Made by a program: the position numbers and the translations under genes. Below the pieces are notes generated by a model. The model was not told where the DNA came from. It ran no database searches and saw only the letters and a program-made list of their open reading frames with translations. From NCBI GenBank assembly GCA_029781135.1, contig JAKOXH010000051.1:87568-151567 (forward strand): DNA of 64,000 bases, read 5' to 3'. The DNA comes from Planctomycetota bacterium. GTDB taxonomy: Bacteria > Planctomycetota > Planctomycetia > Pirellulales > Lacipirellulaceae. Of the stretch, positions 9,613 through 18,162 are shown in pieces; the stretch's first letter is position 1, and every line of letters begins with the position of its first letter.

Positions 9613-10827
9613 CTATTTGTTGGCTGACGTTTCCGCTTCAAATCCTGCTTTCGTCAGTTGTTTTTGAATCGTCACCACGGCCGCATCGCCGAACGTCTTG
9701 CTCGCAGCGGTGTTCGCAAGCCGGGCGCGTTCCTTCGTCAGAAATTGCTCGCGCTCGGCGGCCAACTGGTTGATCTGCTTTTGAATTTCCGCGCGCTTCG
9801 CCGCCATCTTCTGGACATACGCCTCGCGTTCCTGGGGCCCGAGCGATTGCAGTTCCTTCGGTAACTCCTCGGACTTCACTCGCGAAATAATTCCGCGGTC
9901 CTCGCTGTACGAATCGATCAAATCACGGCTCCGGTTGCTATATGCCGAGCTGGCCTTCGCGATCGCTCGACTACTTGCGATTTCCCCTCCTGCCGCAGCC
10001 GCGTTTTCATCCTGGGCAACCTGGTTCGCTGCATAGCTCTTCTGTTCCGACTGTGAGCCGTACCACAAATACGTCTGATTCAACTCGGCATTGAGTTTGA
10101 TGATGATTTTGTCCTGCGGGCAATCGATCTGCACTACAGTGCGATCCTGATCGATATTGAAGAACTCGCCCTCCGCCAGTTTCGCGCCTTCCTGCCAACC
10201 ACCCGCGATACCCTCTTGGCTGGTGCCGCAATGAATCGTGTTGACAACGATCCCTTTCTCAATCGCTTGCTTGCAGGCACCATGATAATCCACCGACCCT
10301 TGTGAAAATGGCTCATTCCCCGCGATGAAGATCGCCTTATAGCCGTTCGGTTCCTTGGACCAATCCAGACGCTTCACCGCTTCCTGAATCACTTGGCCGC
10401 AGTATTCATCGCCGCCGGACGTGGTCAATCCGAACAGCGATTCCGACAGTTTGTCGAGGTCGTCCGTCAGCGGCACGACTTGGCGAATGTACCCTTCGCT
10501 GGCTGGCAGCCGGGTGTTCCCATATTCGAACAGCGCCACGCGCAGGACGGGTGTCTGGCCATCTTTTTTTGCCTTGGCGAACTGCTGCACGATCGTCCAA
10601 AGTTGGCTCTTCGCTTGGCTGATAAGCCCATCCATCGAGTTCGACGTATCGAGCAAAATCGCGACATCAACCGAGGCTCTCTTGCCTTTGAACGGCGGTT
10701 TTGCCGTTTCGCTGGCCATCGGTTTGTCCTTTTCCACACGGATGACCACCTTCGTGTCCGCCAATGCTGGCGTGGACACAATCCAAGCAACCAAAGTTGC
10801 CGCGAGTAATGCGTGATGTTTGGGCAT
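9613..10827 (-). CDS. Secreted von Willebrand factor A domain protein
   Basis: Start at ATG 10827 (MPKHHALLAATLVAW), supported by AAGGAG seven bases upstream; the longer frame upstream runs through repeats and is rejected. 404 aa with a signal peptide ending ALAD. The VWA domain begins at about residue 50 with an intact MIDAS motif (DVAILLDTSNSMDGLI, that is DxSxS), a Thr in GLTTSGGDEYCG and an Asp further on. The C-terminal 110 residues are charged and helical (SEELPKELQSLGPQEREAYVQK), a likely coiled coil. The cognate binding partner is unknown. It converges on the YVTN-phosphoesterase with 27 bp between the stops. Confidence 0.85.
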   Translation of the reverse strand: MPKHHALLAATLVAWIVSTPALADTKVVIRVEKDKPMASETAKPPFKGKRASVDVAILLDTSNSMDGLISQAKSQLWTIVQQFAKAKKDGQTPVLRVALFEYGNTRLPASEGYIRQVVPLTDDLDKLSESLFGLTTSGGDEYCGQVIQEAVKRLDWSKEPNGYKAIFIAGNEPFSQGSVDYHGACKQAIEKGIVVNTIHCGTSQEGIAGGWQEGAKLAEGEFFNIDQDRTVVQIDCPQDKIIIKLNAELNQTYLWYGSQSEQKSYAANQVAQDENAAAAGGEIASSRAIAKASSAYSNRSRDLIDSYSEDRGIISRVKSEELPKELQSLGPQEREAYVQKMAAKRAEIQKQINQLAAEREQFLTKERARLANTAASKTFGDAAVVTIQKQLTKAGFEAETSANK

Positions 10828-10999
10828 GGGAGGCTCCTTGATAAGGTAATTGGCGCAGCCGTTTTCGACGCGGCCAAACCTTGGACGTTGCCGATTCCCA
10901 GAAAGTTCCCGTGCTGGGCAAAGTTGCCGAAATAGCCGCCGGCAATGGGGTTCCCCCGACGTCACCACCGTCTGGCGACGGTGGCTACGATTCAAGGCA

Positions 11000-11027
11000 C
11001 CCTCACCCCGGCCCTCTCCCGAAGAGG
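11000..11027. repeat. Palindromic repeat, CCCTCTCCC family
   Basis: CCTCACCCCGGCCCTCTCCC followed by GAAGAGG, inverse orientation to the copy at 1001. It lies in the 402-bp gap between the VWA gene and rho, which otherwise holds only the element at 11049-11145. Confidence 0.75.
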
Positions 11028-11048
11028 CTGTGATTTTATTGTGACCAG

Positions 11049-11145
11049 GGTGGCATGCCCTCACTCGCGACAACATGCTCACGCGAATCGGTCTCGTTTT
11101 GCCGCGAGTGTGGGCATGCTGCGATTCGCGAGAGCATGCCACCCC
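11049..11145. repeat. GGTGGCATG...CATGCCACC inverted repeat
   Basis: A GGTGGCATGCCCTCACTCGC left end and an AGAGCATGCCACCCC right end, with two internal gcgagtg/cgcgag palindromic pieces; 97 bases in all. Its ends resemble those of the longer repeats at 24452-24563 and 46085-46196, and the core GGCATGC motif recurs in the hairpin at 14970-15000. Confidence 0.75.
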
Positions 11146-11229
11146 AGATACTGCTTGCTCGCGTTCAAAAAGAACACAGCCTCGGAGGGAGTGGGAGTTC
11201 TGTTTGAGTTCTTTCGACGTGAAAGACTT

Positions 11230-12552
11230 TTAGTCGATTGCTGGTGCGCCCTGAATTAGCTTCACAAACTCGTCGTTCGATTTGAATTTGTTGAGCTTCG
11301 TGGTGAGCTGTTCCATCGCATCCACATGGTGCATCGTGGACAGCGTCCGCCGCAGCATCGTGGCCGCGTGGAGTGTCTGCGGCGGCAGGAGCTTTTCTTC
11401 ACGCCGCGTGCCCGATTGCTCGATATCGATCGCCGGCCAAACACGCCGGTCGGCCAGTTTGCGATCGAGCACCAACTCCATGTTGCCGGTGCCTTTGAAC
11501 TCTTGGAAAATGAGGTCGTCCATGCGGCTGCCGGTATCGATCAGCGCCGTGCCAACCACGGTCAATGAACCGCCTTCCTCGAATGCCCGCGCCGTGGCGA
11601 ACAGCTTCTTCGGGATGTCCATCGCTTTGATGTCGACGCCGCCGCTCATCGTGCGGCCCGTGTTGCCAACCCACTTGTTAAACGCTCGGGCAAGCCGCGT
11701 GATTGAGTCGAGCAGCAAGAACACATCCCGGCCCATCTCGGTCAAACGCTTGCAGCGTTCGACGGTCAGCTGCGATAGACGGACGTGGCTCTCAACATCG
11801 CGGTCGAGGCTGCTGGCGAACACCTCGCCTTTGATGATCCGCTGCATGTCGGTCACTTCTTCCGGCCGCTCATCCACCAAGAGCACGATCATCACGACTT
11901 CGGGATAGTTCGTCGTGATGGCGTTGCTGATCTGCTGGATCATGATCGTCTTGCCGGTGCGCGGCGGGGCGACAATCAACGCCCGCTGGCCTTTGCCGAG
12001 CGGCGTCAGCAGATCCATCACCCGCGTGGTGATCGGCTGCTGGCCGGTCTCGAGTTGGAACCACTCTTCCGGGTTGATGGGTGTCAGGTCGTCGAACGAC
12101 TTGACCTTGGTGTATTCCTCGGGCGGCATGCCGTCGACATCGAGCAGTTCCTTCAGCCGCGGCCCTTGGCCACGCCGCTGACGCTGCACCATGCCGCTCA
12201 GCAGCACGCCCTCGCGCAACCGGAACTTCTCGATCATCGTGCCGGGCACGAACGGATCGGTCCGCTCGCGGGTGAAGTTCGTGGCCGGATTTCGTAAGAA
12301 ACCATAGCCATTAGGGTGCATTTCCAGCACACCGGAACCGGCCACCAGCGGCAATTCTTCGCCATTATCTGGCCCGTCGTACTCTTGGCGATCTTGCCGG
12401 TCGTTGCCCTGTCCGTAGGGCCGACGGCGACCGCGTCCGCCCGATCGACGTCCGCCACCACCACCACCACTACCACCGCGATTGAATCCGTTCTGGCGAT
12501 TGTCTCGGTAACGTCCGCCGCCACCTCCGCCACGACGCTGTCTCTTGGCCAT
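11230..12552 (-). CDS. rho: Transcription termination factor Rho with RGG-rich N-terminus
   Basis: Chosen start ATG 12552 (MAKRQRRGGGGGG); ATG 12561 is an alternative. 440 aa. Residues 1-60 are a low-complexity Gly/Arg/Asn/Asp region with repeated RGG-like motifs. Residues 65-140 are the cold-shock-like RNA-binding domain (GVLEMHPNGYGFLRNPATNF is the diagnostic Rho motif). The ATPase core follows: P-loop APPRTGKT near 196-202, Walker B DVFLLLDSITRLARAFN, then GRTMSGGVDIKAM (the R-loop/Q-loop region) and FKGTGNMELVLDRKLADRRVWPAID. Rho is a hexameric RNA helicase that ends transcription. The core is complete. The gene is transcribed alone, away from the thioredoxin-YHS gene. Confidence 0.97.
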   Translation of the reverse strand: MAKRQRRGGGGGGRYRDNRQNGFNRGGSGGGGGGRRSGGRGRRRPYGQGNDRQDRQEYDGPDNGEELPLVAGSGVLEMHPNGYGFLRNPATNFTRERTDPFVPGTMIEKFRLREGVLLSGMVQRQRRGQGPRLKELLDVDGMPPEEYTKVKSFDDLTPINPEEWFQLETGQQPITTRVMDLLTPLGKGQRALIVAPPRTGKTIMIQQISNAITTNYPEVVMIVLLVDERPEEVTDMQRIIKGEVFASSLDRDVESHVRLSQLTVERCKRLTEMGRDVFLLLDSITRLARAFNKWVGNTGRTMSGGVDIKAMDIPKKLFATARAFEEGGSLTVVGTALIDTGSRMDDLIFQEFKGTGNMELVLDRKLADRRVWPAIDIEQSGTRREEKLLPPQTLHAATMLRRTLSTMHHVDAMEQLTTKLNKFKSNDEFVKLIQGAPAID

Positions 12553-13394
12553 GTGTTTCAAAACCTTCTGTCAAACCCTAAACAGTTGAGAGAAACTCCC
12601 GGTCGGGAGCTGGGAAATAGAATCCAGGATGTAAGAGATCGAAGACGGCATGTGCCGCAACAGATACTTAAGAATCGTAGTAAGATCGCGAAAGAATCGC
12701 GCCCGTTGAATCGGTAAGCCGCCCTCAGCGGCTCAAAAACCACCGCGCACGAGGAAGCGCGGAAAAACAGCTTCGCATTTATCTGACTGCGAGGTTGCCT
12801 GCCACCGGGAGTGCCAGAACCTCAACAACCATTCCCATAGCAGACGTTTAGCGTCTAATCTCCGCCGATCAATGACCCAGTGCGAGCAAATCCGAGACCC
12901 AAAAGCCCAGGTTCCCAAGGATTCCTCGCGCCCAAGAGCAAATCCTGAGGGCATTGAGGCGACCTGTTGCCAACGGATGGTGAGCAGCGACTCACTGCCG
13001 CAGGCCATCAACAGGCCCGGAAAACGGTCGAGCCGAAAAACCGGGCCGACCGAAGAACCCCGCCGAAAACCGGCAGGACAATCAACTCATGCGTATTCTT
13101 CCCTAGAATCCGGAGAATGTCAAGCGCGATAGCTGCTATCGGATAGCAAAAATCGCGGAATTCTCCGCGTCTAGGTACTTCAGGCGGTTTATAGCCAACT
13201 TCCCAGCCATCCCGCAGCCGATATCACCGCATTTTCCCGGTTTTGAAGAGCTATCGTCGCACGCTGGCAACCGCATTATCGGCAAAATCAGCAAAGTCGA
13301 TACTCACTCCAGTCGATAACGGAAGCGTAGGTGCGTTGTTGGCCCACATTTCGGCCACATCGTGCCCACTCATTTCGCTGTCGAGGATCGACTC
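12553..13394. other. Long gap between rho and divergent gene; probable rho leader
   Basis: 842 bases without a convincing gene. A candidate minus-strand promoter at 13095-13123 would give rho a leader of roughly 540 nt. The gap also has a CGCGGA/TCCGCG palindrome near 13154-13168 and a Pro/Arg-type shadow frame that I do not believe. Rho genes are often autoregulated through their leader; no attenuator hairpin is obvious by eye. Confidence 0.5.
13095..13123 (-). promoter_or_regulatory. Candidate sigma70-type promoter for rho
   Basis: Read on the minus strand: TTGACA (13118-13123), a 17-base spacer, then AAGAAT (13095-13100). The -35 is a perfect match and the -10 matches four of six bases. 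The start of transcription would be near 13088. Confidence 0.45.
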
Positions 13395-14909
13395 ATGCGC
13401 CATTTCTGGAAACTGTTGACACTCCTTCTTGTCTCACTGCTTGTCGCGCCGGCGACAGCCCAGCAGGATTCCATCCACTGGCATCAAGATCTCGAGTCGG
13501 CCAAAGTCGTCGCGAAGGAAACCAAGCGGCTGCTGCTCATTCACTTCTGGACCCCAAGTTGCGGCCCCTGCATGGCCCTGGAACGAAACGTATTCAATCA
13601 GCCGGGCGTGGCCGCTGCCATCGAAGCGCAGTTTGTTCCCGTCAAATTGAATGCCGACGAAAACTCGGCGACCGCACAATGGTACGGCATCTCGCGAGTG
13701 CCCACCGATGTCGTGGCGACCGCCGATGGCCAAATCATCGCCAAGTCCGTAAGCCCGCCGACGCCTGCTGCCTATGTCGCCGAGCTAACATCAACCGCCA
13801 ACAAATACGCGTCCCGCCTAGGACAAGCCTACACGATGGCCGCCAGTGCCGCCCCCGTGCAATCACAACTCAACTCGGCCTATGCCAAACTGCCTGTTAG
13901 CCAGAGCTTGCCGGCAGCTTTAGCGCCGCAAGCCGCTGCCAGTCCACAATCGGCGCCCGCCGGAGTGCCGAACTCGGCCACTGCGCCTCCATCGATGCTC
14001 GGCAGCCCATTGCCCACCGCCACTGCTTCGTTGCCGGCCGCATCGCCAGGCTTTCCTACGGTACCAACGCCTACTTCACCAGTAAGGCCAGCCATCACGC
14101 AATCGCCGCCAAATCCCGTGTCCGCAATTCCCGTGGCGCAGAGTACACCTGCTCAAGCACCACCGGCGGCAACGTATTCGCAACTAGCGGCACAGCCGGT
14201 TCCTCAAACCGTGATGAACCCAGCCCTCACCGCAAAACCTGCGCTTGCTGCTCAACCACCGATCACACCGATCGACACTCCCGCCGCGCCTCCGGCACAA
14301 GCTAGCAGTCTCAACTTAGCCGCTGCGACACTGCCACAAGCCGCGGCCCCGCCGCCCATAATGCCACAGCAACCCGCGCTTCCGTCACTGCAATCCCAAC
14401 CGGTCATACCGGCTAACCCAGCAGCAATTGCCGCGACCACTCCTGTTTCCCCCGCCGTTCCTGTCGTGACGAACCCGGGGGCTCCGCCGACGAGCGGCAT
14501 AGCGACCGCGTCCAATTCGCGTCAACTACCACCTGGTTCGCCGCCGTTGGCATTCGATGGCTACTGCCCAGTGAGCATGCGTAACCAGTGGAAGTGGATT
14601 CCCGGCAATCCGCAATATGGAATTGTCCACCTCGGCCGCACCTATTGGTTCGCTGGCCCCGAAGAACAAAAGCAGTTCTGGACCGATCCCACACGCTACG
14701 CCCCGGCGATGTCGGGCAACGATCCTGTGATGGCGATCGATCATCAACAACAAGTCGAAGGCAAGCGCGAGCACAGCCTCGACTACGATGGCCTGTTCTA
14801 CATGTTTGCCAGCGAGGCCACGCTCCAACAATTCGCCGCCAACCCGGCCAAGTATGCGGCAGGCGTTCGCCAAGCGATGGGCTTGCCGCGGGGTAGATTA
14901 GTGCGGTAG
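13395..14909 (+). CDS. Exported thioredoxin-like domain fused to YHS-like domains
   Basis: Start ATG 13395 with GAGG upstream and a clean signal peptide (MRHFWKLLTLLLVSLLVAPATAQ); a GTG at 13362 would bury that signal. 504 aa. Residues 25-125 are a thioredoxin fold with active site WTPSCGPC (Cys56, Cys59) and the cis-Pro loop SRVPTDVV. Residues 150-380 are a long Pro/Ala/Gln linker, likely disordered. The last 120 residues contain LAFDGYCPVSMRNQWKWI, then YWFAGPEEQKQFWTDPTRYA, then LDYDGLFYMFASEATLQQFA with NPAKYA, a YHS-type metal-binding fold in two halves. A periplasmic redox or metal-handling role is inferred. It stands alone, convergent with a TPR gene. Confidence 0.8.
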   Translation: MRHFWKLLTLLLVSLLVAPATAQQDSIHWHQDLESAKVVAKETKRLLLIHFWTPSCGPCMALERNVFNQPGVAAAIEAQFVPVKLNADENSATAQWYGISRVPTDVVATADGQIIAKSVSPPTPAAYVAELTSTANKYASRLGQAYTMAASAAPVQSQLNSAYAKLPVSQSLPAALAPQAAASPQSAPAGVPNSATAPPSMLGSPLPTATASLPAASPGFPTVPTPTSPVRPAITQSPPNPVSAIPVAQSTPAQAPPAATYSQLAAQPVPQTVMNPALTAKPALAAQPPITPIDTPAAPPAQASSLNLAAATLPQAAAPPPIMPQQPALPSLQSQPVIPANPAAIAATTPVSPAVPVVTNPGAPPTSGIATASNSRQLPPGSPPLAFDGYCPVSMRNQWKWIPGNPQYGIVHLGRTYWFAGPEEQKQFWTDPTRYAPAMSGNDPVMAIDHQQQVEGKREHSLDYDGLFYMFASEATLQQFAANPAKYAAGVRQAMGLPRGRLVR

Positions 14910-14969
14910 CTGTCCACGTCTTTGACGACCGATTTCTACTTCGCTCGGCGTAGTGTGATCCGTTTTGCG

Positions 14970-15000
14970 TGCCATGCCCACGGCTTGGCGTGGGCATGCA
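14970..15000. repeat. GCATGCCCACG hairpin between convergent genes
   Basis: TGCCATGCCCACG, loop GCTTGG, CGTGGGCATGCA: a 12-bp stem with one bulged C. It lies between the stops of the thioredoxin-YHS gene and the TPR gene and might work as a bidirectional terminator, but no T-tract follows. Confidence 0.7.
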
Positions 15001-15006
15001 ATCCAG

Positions 15007-15672
15007 CTAACTATCTTTCTTGAGTGACCGCTGCAAGCGCACGACTTGCGCCCGAACTTCTTCCATGCCTGGGTTGAGCCGCAGAGCGCGGCGAAAAGCC
15101 TCCAGGGCAGCGACGGGGTTGTCTTGCAGCATGTAGCATTGTCCCATGCCCGCCGCCGCCGTGAAGTGATATGGATTAATCTCGAGCGCCTGATGGCAAT
15201 CCCGAATCGCCGCATCGTACTGGCCCAAGTGATAGTGAGCCGTCCCGCGCTGGCACCACGCTTCCGCAATCCACGGCGAGCTGTGAATCAACTCCGTCGC
15301 CATTCGCGCCGCTTCCGCGTGTTGCCGTTGATCATTGAGATCGGCGATCTCTCGCAGCATTTCTTGCTGCTGACGACTGCCCACGCGACTCCACAGTTCG
15401 CGAATTCCCGACTCGGCAATCCTCCGCACGCCCCGATCCCGATCGACCAGTGCTCGCCCCAAGACAGGGTTCGACGAATAATCGCCCACCAGGCTCAACG
15501 CCAGCACCGCTGCACGGCGTGCCACCTGGTCGCCGGTCATGACCAGCCGCTCCAGCGTGGCGTTGCTGTAACGTCGTGCTACACGCTTGATAAACATCGC
15601 ACAGTCGCTATTTGTCAGATAGCGATTGTAGTAAATGACAAGAACAGGGGTGCGCAATCGAGGAGCGTCCAC
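15007..15672 (-). CDS. TPR/HEAT-like repeat protein
   Basis: 221 aa from a GTG at 15672. Residues 40-100 have HEAT-like features (ARRAAVLALSLVGDYSSNPVL, DRDRGVRRIAESGIRELW), then three TPRs: DLNDQRQHAEAARMATELI, AWCQRGTAHYHLGQYDAAIRDC and AAGMGQCYMLQDNPVAALEAF, ending with a basic tail. There is no signal peptide, so it is probably cytoplasmic, or the true start lies elsewhere. TPR proteins mediate protein contacts; the partner is unknown. The start codon choice is uncertain because no clear ribosome site is visible. Confidence 0.75.
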   Translation of the reverse strand: MDAPRLRTPVLVIYYNRYLTNSDCAMFIKRVARRYSNATLERLVMTGDQVARRAAVLALSLVGDYSSNPVLGRALVDRDRGVRRIAESGIRELWSRVGSRQQQEMLREIADLNDQRQHAEAARMATELIHSSPWIAEAWCQRGTAHYHLGQYDAAIRDCHQALEINPYHFTAAAGMGQCYMLQDNPVAALEAFRRALRLNPGMEEVRAQVVRLQRSLKKDS

Positions 15673-16203
15673 GCCGATGACTCCGTTACCAATGGCCCAA
15701 AGTAGTCAACTCTTAAGACGTCACAACCAGACCCCAGCCGACCGCCGTGATCTGCACTCTCTCTGCCTTTCCAGTATCGTGCGGCACAATTAAATTGCCG
15801 CTCCCTGAGATCCGCGCTGGATAGCGCGGTTCCGAATCATTCGTTTCAGCGCGGCGGCGAAAAGTGGTGCACCCGCCCCGGTGCGACCTGATTTGGCCGG
15901 CCGTCCCCGCCAATCTCTAGGGTTGAGTGTAATCACAAATGAAGCGAGCACAACGAAAAAATGGATTGGTTCATTGAGATTGTTCCCACGGCTTCCGACA
16001 CGTTATCCTTACGATCTGACGAGCAAACAGTCGCCCCGCGATTGAACCGCAGAAAATGCCGCGAAAGCACACCCCCAGCGTGGCAACCAGGCGCAAAAGT
16101 CTGATGTTAACAGCGTTCAAAAAACCTTTTCGCTTGACACCGGCTCGCTACTTCATGAAAGCATCATGGAATCGCTGCAAACTCTTGACAAGGCACTAAA
16201 CCG
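15673..16203. other. Intergenic region, 531 bases
   Basis: Divergent gap between the TPR gene and the STN-domain gene. A perfect -35-like TTGACA lies at 16134-16139, about 65 bases before the next gene, but no good -10 follows at the right spacing. I see no gene, repeat or terminator in the remainder. Confidence 0.45.
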
Positions 16204-17271
16204 TTGATCTTACCCGTGCCCGATAAACAACAGTTGATCGCTTGGATCATCGCCTGCTGGTTGTGCTGGATAACCGCGGGCGACGACCCTGCGCACGCCG
16301 AACCCGCCCCCAAAAACCATGCGGCTGCCAATACTCACCCAGGGCAGAGAACACCGAATGCCCCCGCGACGATCCACTGGAGTGGAGTCACGCTCCATGA
16401 GGCGGTGGCGCGACTTAAGGGCCTTTATCACGACGCCATTTTCATTGACCGCCGCACAGATCCTAATCAACGCATCGATCTCGACCTATCGGCGACTTCC
16501 ACCGAGCAAGCCCTCAATGCGCTCGCCTCTGGTCGGAATCTAGGAGTTGCGCGGATCAGAAACACGGTCTATCTGGGGCCCGCGAATGCCGCTCAGAATT
16601 TGCCCGCATTGATTAAGCAGAGATCGCTCGAAATCAGTCGCCTTCCCCAGGACGCCCCCCTCGCTCTCCTGCAACGGCGGCCATTGCAATGGGAACGCTT
16701 AAGCGAACCTAAACAACTCGTGGCGTCGCTCGGCCAATCCGTAAAATGGCAACTTGCGAATGCCGACCGCATCCCGTTCGATCTTTGGGATGCAAACGCT
16801 TTACCCGACCTTTCGTTTGCCGAGTCGCTCTCATTGTTGCTGATCGGTTTCGATCTCACATTTGAACTGCATCCTGCGGATCGATCGATCCATCTTACTC
16901 CGCTCGCAAATCAACCGGAGATCGAATCAACACGGCGTGCGGGCTCCCTGCCGAAGACACAGAACAAACCGTCCTCTTCTCAAACGAAGCCGGTCCCTGC
17001 CGCGGCTAAACAAGTCTTCACGCTGCGTGTTCAAGAGAAAGCGGTCGGGGCCGTGCTACAAGAATTGGCACGCCGGCTCAATTGGTCACTGCAAATCGAC
17101 GAAGCCGCCATCCAAGCGGCCGGTAAGTCGCTCGACACGCGCGTGTCGTTCTCGGTCGAGAATGCCGATCGCGAAAAACTGCTCGCCGCGCTCCTGACGC
17201 CGGCCGGCCTCGAATACCGCATCGAGGGAACCACGATCTACGTCACGCCCGAGCGCTACCGCCGTCCGTGA
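16204..17271 (+). CDS. Secretin/STN-domain-like exported protein
   Basis: 355 aa, TTG start at 16204 with AAGG about nine bases upstream; a GTG at 16216 is an alternative. A hydrophobic segment (LIAWIIACWLCWITAG) followed by AHAEP is a signal peptide. Two short modules resemble the STN domain found before secretins and TonB receptors: GVTLHEAVARLKGLYHDAIFIDRRTD with INALASGRNLGVARI, and near the C-terminus AVGAVLQELARRLNWSLQID with LLAALLTPAGLEYRIEGTTIYVTP. There is no secretin beta-barrel. It may bind a surface machine or be a remnant of a secretin gene. The window's secretin lies 11 kb away. Confidence 0.7.
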   Translation: MILPVPDKQQLIAWIIACWLCWITAGDDPAHAEPAPKNHAAANTHPGQRTPNAPATIHWSGVTLHEAVARLKGLYHDAIFIDRRTDPNQRIDLDLSATSTEQALNALASGRNLGVARIRNTVYLGPANAAQNLPALIKQRSLEISRLPQDAPLALLQRRPLQWERLSEPKQLVASLGQSVKWQLANADRIPFDLWDANALPDLSFAESLSLLLIGFDLTFELHPADRSIHLTPLANQPEIESTRRAGSLPKTQNKPSSSQTKPVPAAAKQVFTLRVQEKAVGAVLQELARRLNWSLQIDEAAIQAAGKSLDTRVSFSVENADREKLLAALLTPAGLEYRIEGTTIYVTPERYRRP

Positions 17272-17279
17272 AACGGCGT

Positions 17280-17585
17280 TTAAGCCGCAACCAGCCGCTC
17301 GAGCTGTTCGCGAATTTGCGACTCAATCTTGCCCTTGAACATCATGGCGGCAAAGGGCAGATCGCCAGCCAGGTTCAATTCGCTGTCGGCGACCGTGATG
17401 CCGCCGTCGAGTGGAATGCCGTACGTCTTGAAGTGGAATTTTAGCGTATCGCCTTCCCAAGCTTGGCTCAGATCGCTCACTTGATTGGCGAACTTCGACT
17501 CGAGCATCTCGATGAATCGTTCCAAGCGCGAACGCGCTTCGTCCTTCGTCAGTGTGTGCGGCACCCGCACGCCAAATTTCGGCAT
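17280..17585 (-). CDS. Polyhydroxyalkanoate-granule-type small protein
   Basis: 101 aa (MPKFGVRVPHTLTKDEARSRLERFIEMLESKF). The pattern VPHxLxxxEAxxRLxxF, followed by WEGDTLKFHFKTYGIPLDGGITV and FKGKIESQIREQLERLV, matches the family annotated as polyhydroxyalkanoic acid system proteins, small START-like folds. The biochemical role of the family is poorly known. Stops of this gene and the STN-like gene converge with eight bases between them. Confidence 0.75.
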   Translation of the reverse strand: MPKFGVRVPHTLTKDEARSRLERFIEMLESKFANQVSDLSQAWEGDTLKFHFKTYGIPLDGGITVADSELNLAGDLPFAAMMFKGKIESQIREQLERLVAA

Positions 17586-17620
17586 TACTAAATCCTCGTC
17601 TCGCCGCGAACTAAGAAACT

Positions 17621-17654
17621 CCCCTCTCCCTTTGGGAGAGAGCCGGGGTGAGGG
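17621..17654. repeat. Palindromic repeat, CCCTCTCCC family
   Basis: CCCCTCTCCCTTTGGGAGAG then AGCCGGGGTGAGGG, just upstream of the start of the PHA-type gene. Confidence 0.8.
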
Positions 17655-17737
17655 TAAATTGACAATGAGTTAGCGAGGCTTTGTAATCTGTACAAACCAA
17701 ACGTCAATCGCCGAAAGCCACCCTGTTGGCCAACGCA

Positions 17738-17947
17738 CTACCTACCATCCACCTCGGCGTCTTCATAATCGAGTCGATCGCGCTCATGCCATAGCGGTAA
17801 ACCGGTACGAGCCCGTTCCGCCAATATCTCCACCTTGCCCTTCGTACCGGGAATTGCCGACGTCGATCGATAACGGCCTGGGTCGACGTCCTCGGGCTCG
17901 AAAAACCAATCTCCTTCACGAATGGCGTCCAAGACATTCTTGTGCAT
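17738..17947 (-). CDS. Small conserved hypothetical protein (69 aa)
   Basis: MHKNVLDAIREGDWFFEPEDV, then GTKGKVEILAERARTGLPLWHERDR, ending acidic. The pattern (AIREG-WxFEPE, a PGTxxKxEVLAERxxxGLPLWHxxDR core) recurs, as I recall, in short planctomycete proteins of unknown function. The start ATG 17947 has AAGGA ten bases upstream. No signal peptide or membrane segment. It may be a regulatory or adaptor peptide; no partner is visible beside it. Confidence 0.65.
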   Translation of the reverse strand: MHKNVLDAIREGDWFFEPEDVDPGRYRSTSAIPGTKGKVEILAERARTGLPLWHERDRLDYEDAEVDGR

Positions 17948-18162
17948 AAGACCTGTCCTTAAATCCTGATATGTATCAAGTCAGCACGCGCGTCGTCGAA
18001 CGCTCCCAAATATCCGCAAAAAATGCCGCTTGTCAAGGAAATTTCTGGCCCCGCCGCGGCAGGTGCGCAAAACGCGAGTGCGGCGGCAAATTCAGTACCA
18101 ACACGGCCCTTTTCTTGCCCCCGAATGATTTTGCACCAAATTATTGCAGATTGCAGAGATTC

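Noticed and set aside
12733..13011. 92-aa frame in the rho leader
   Set aside because: No ribosome site, no recognisable motif, Trp-rich composition of noise.
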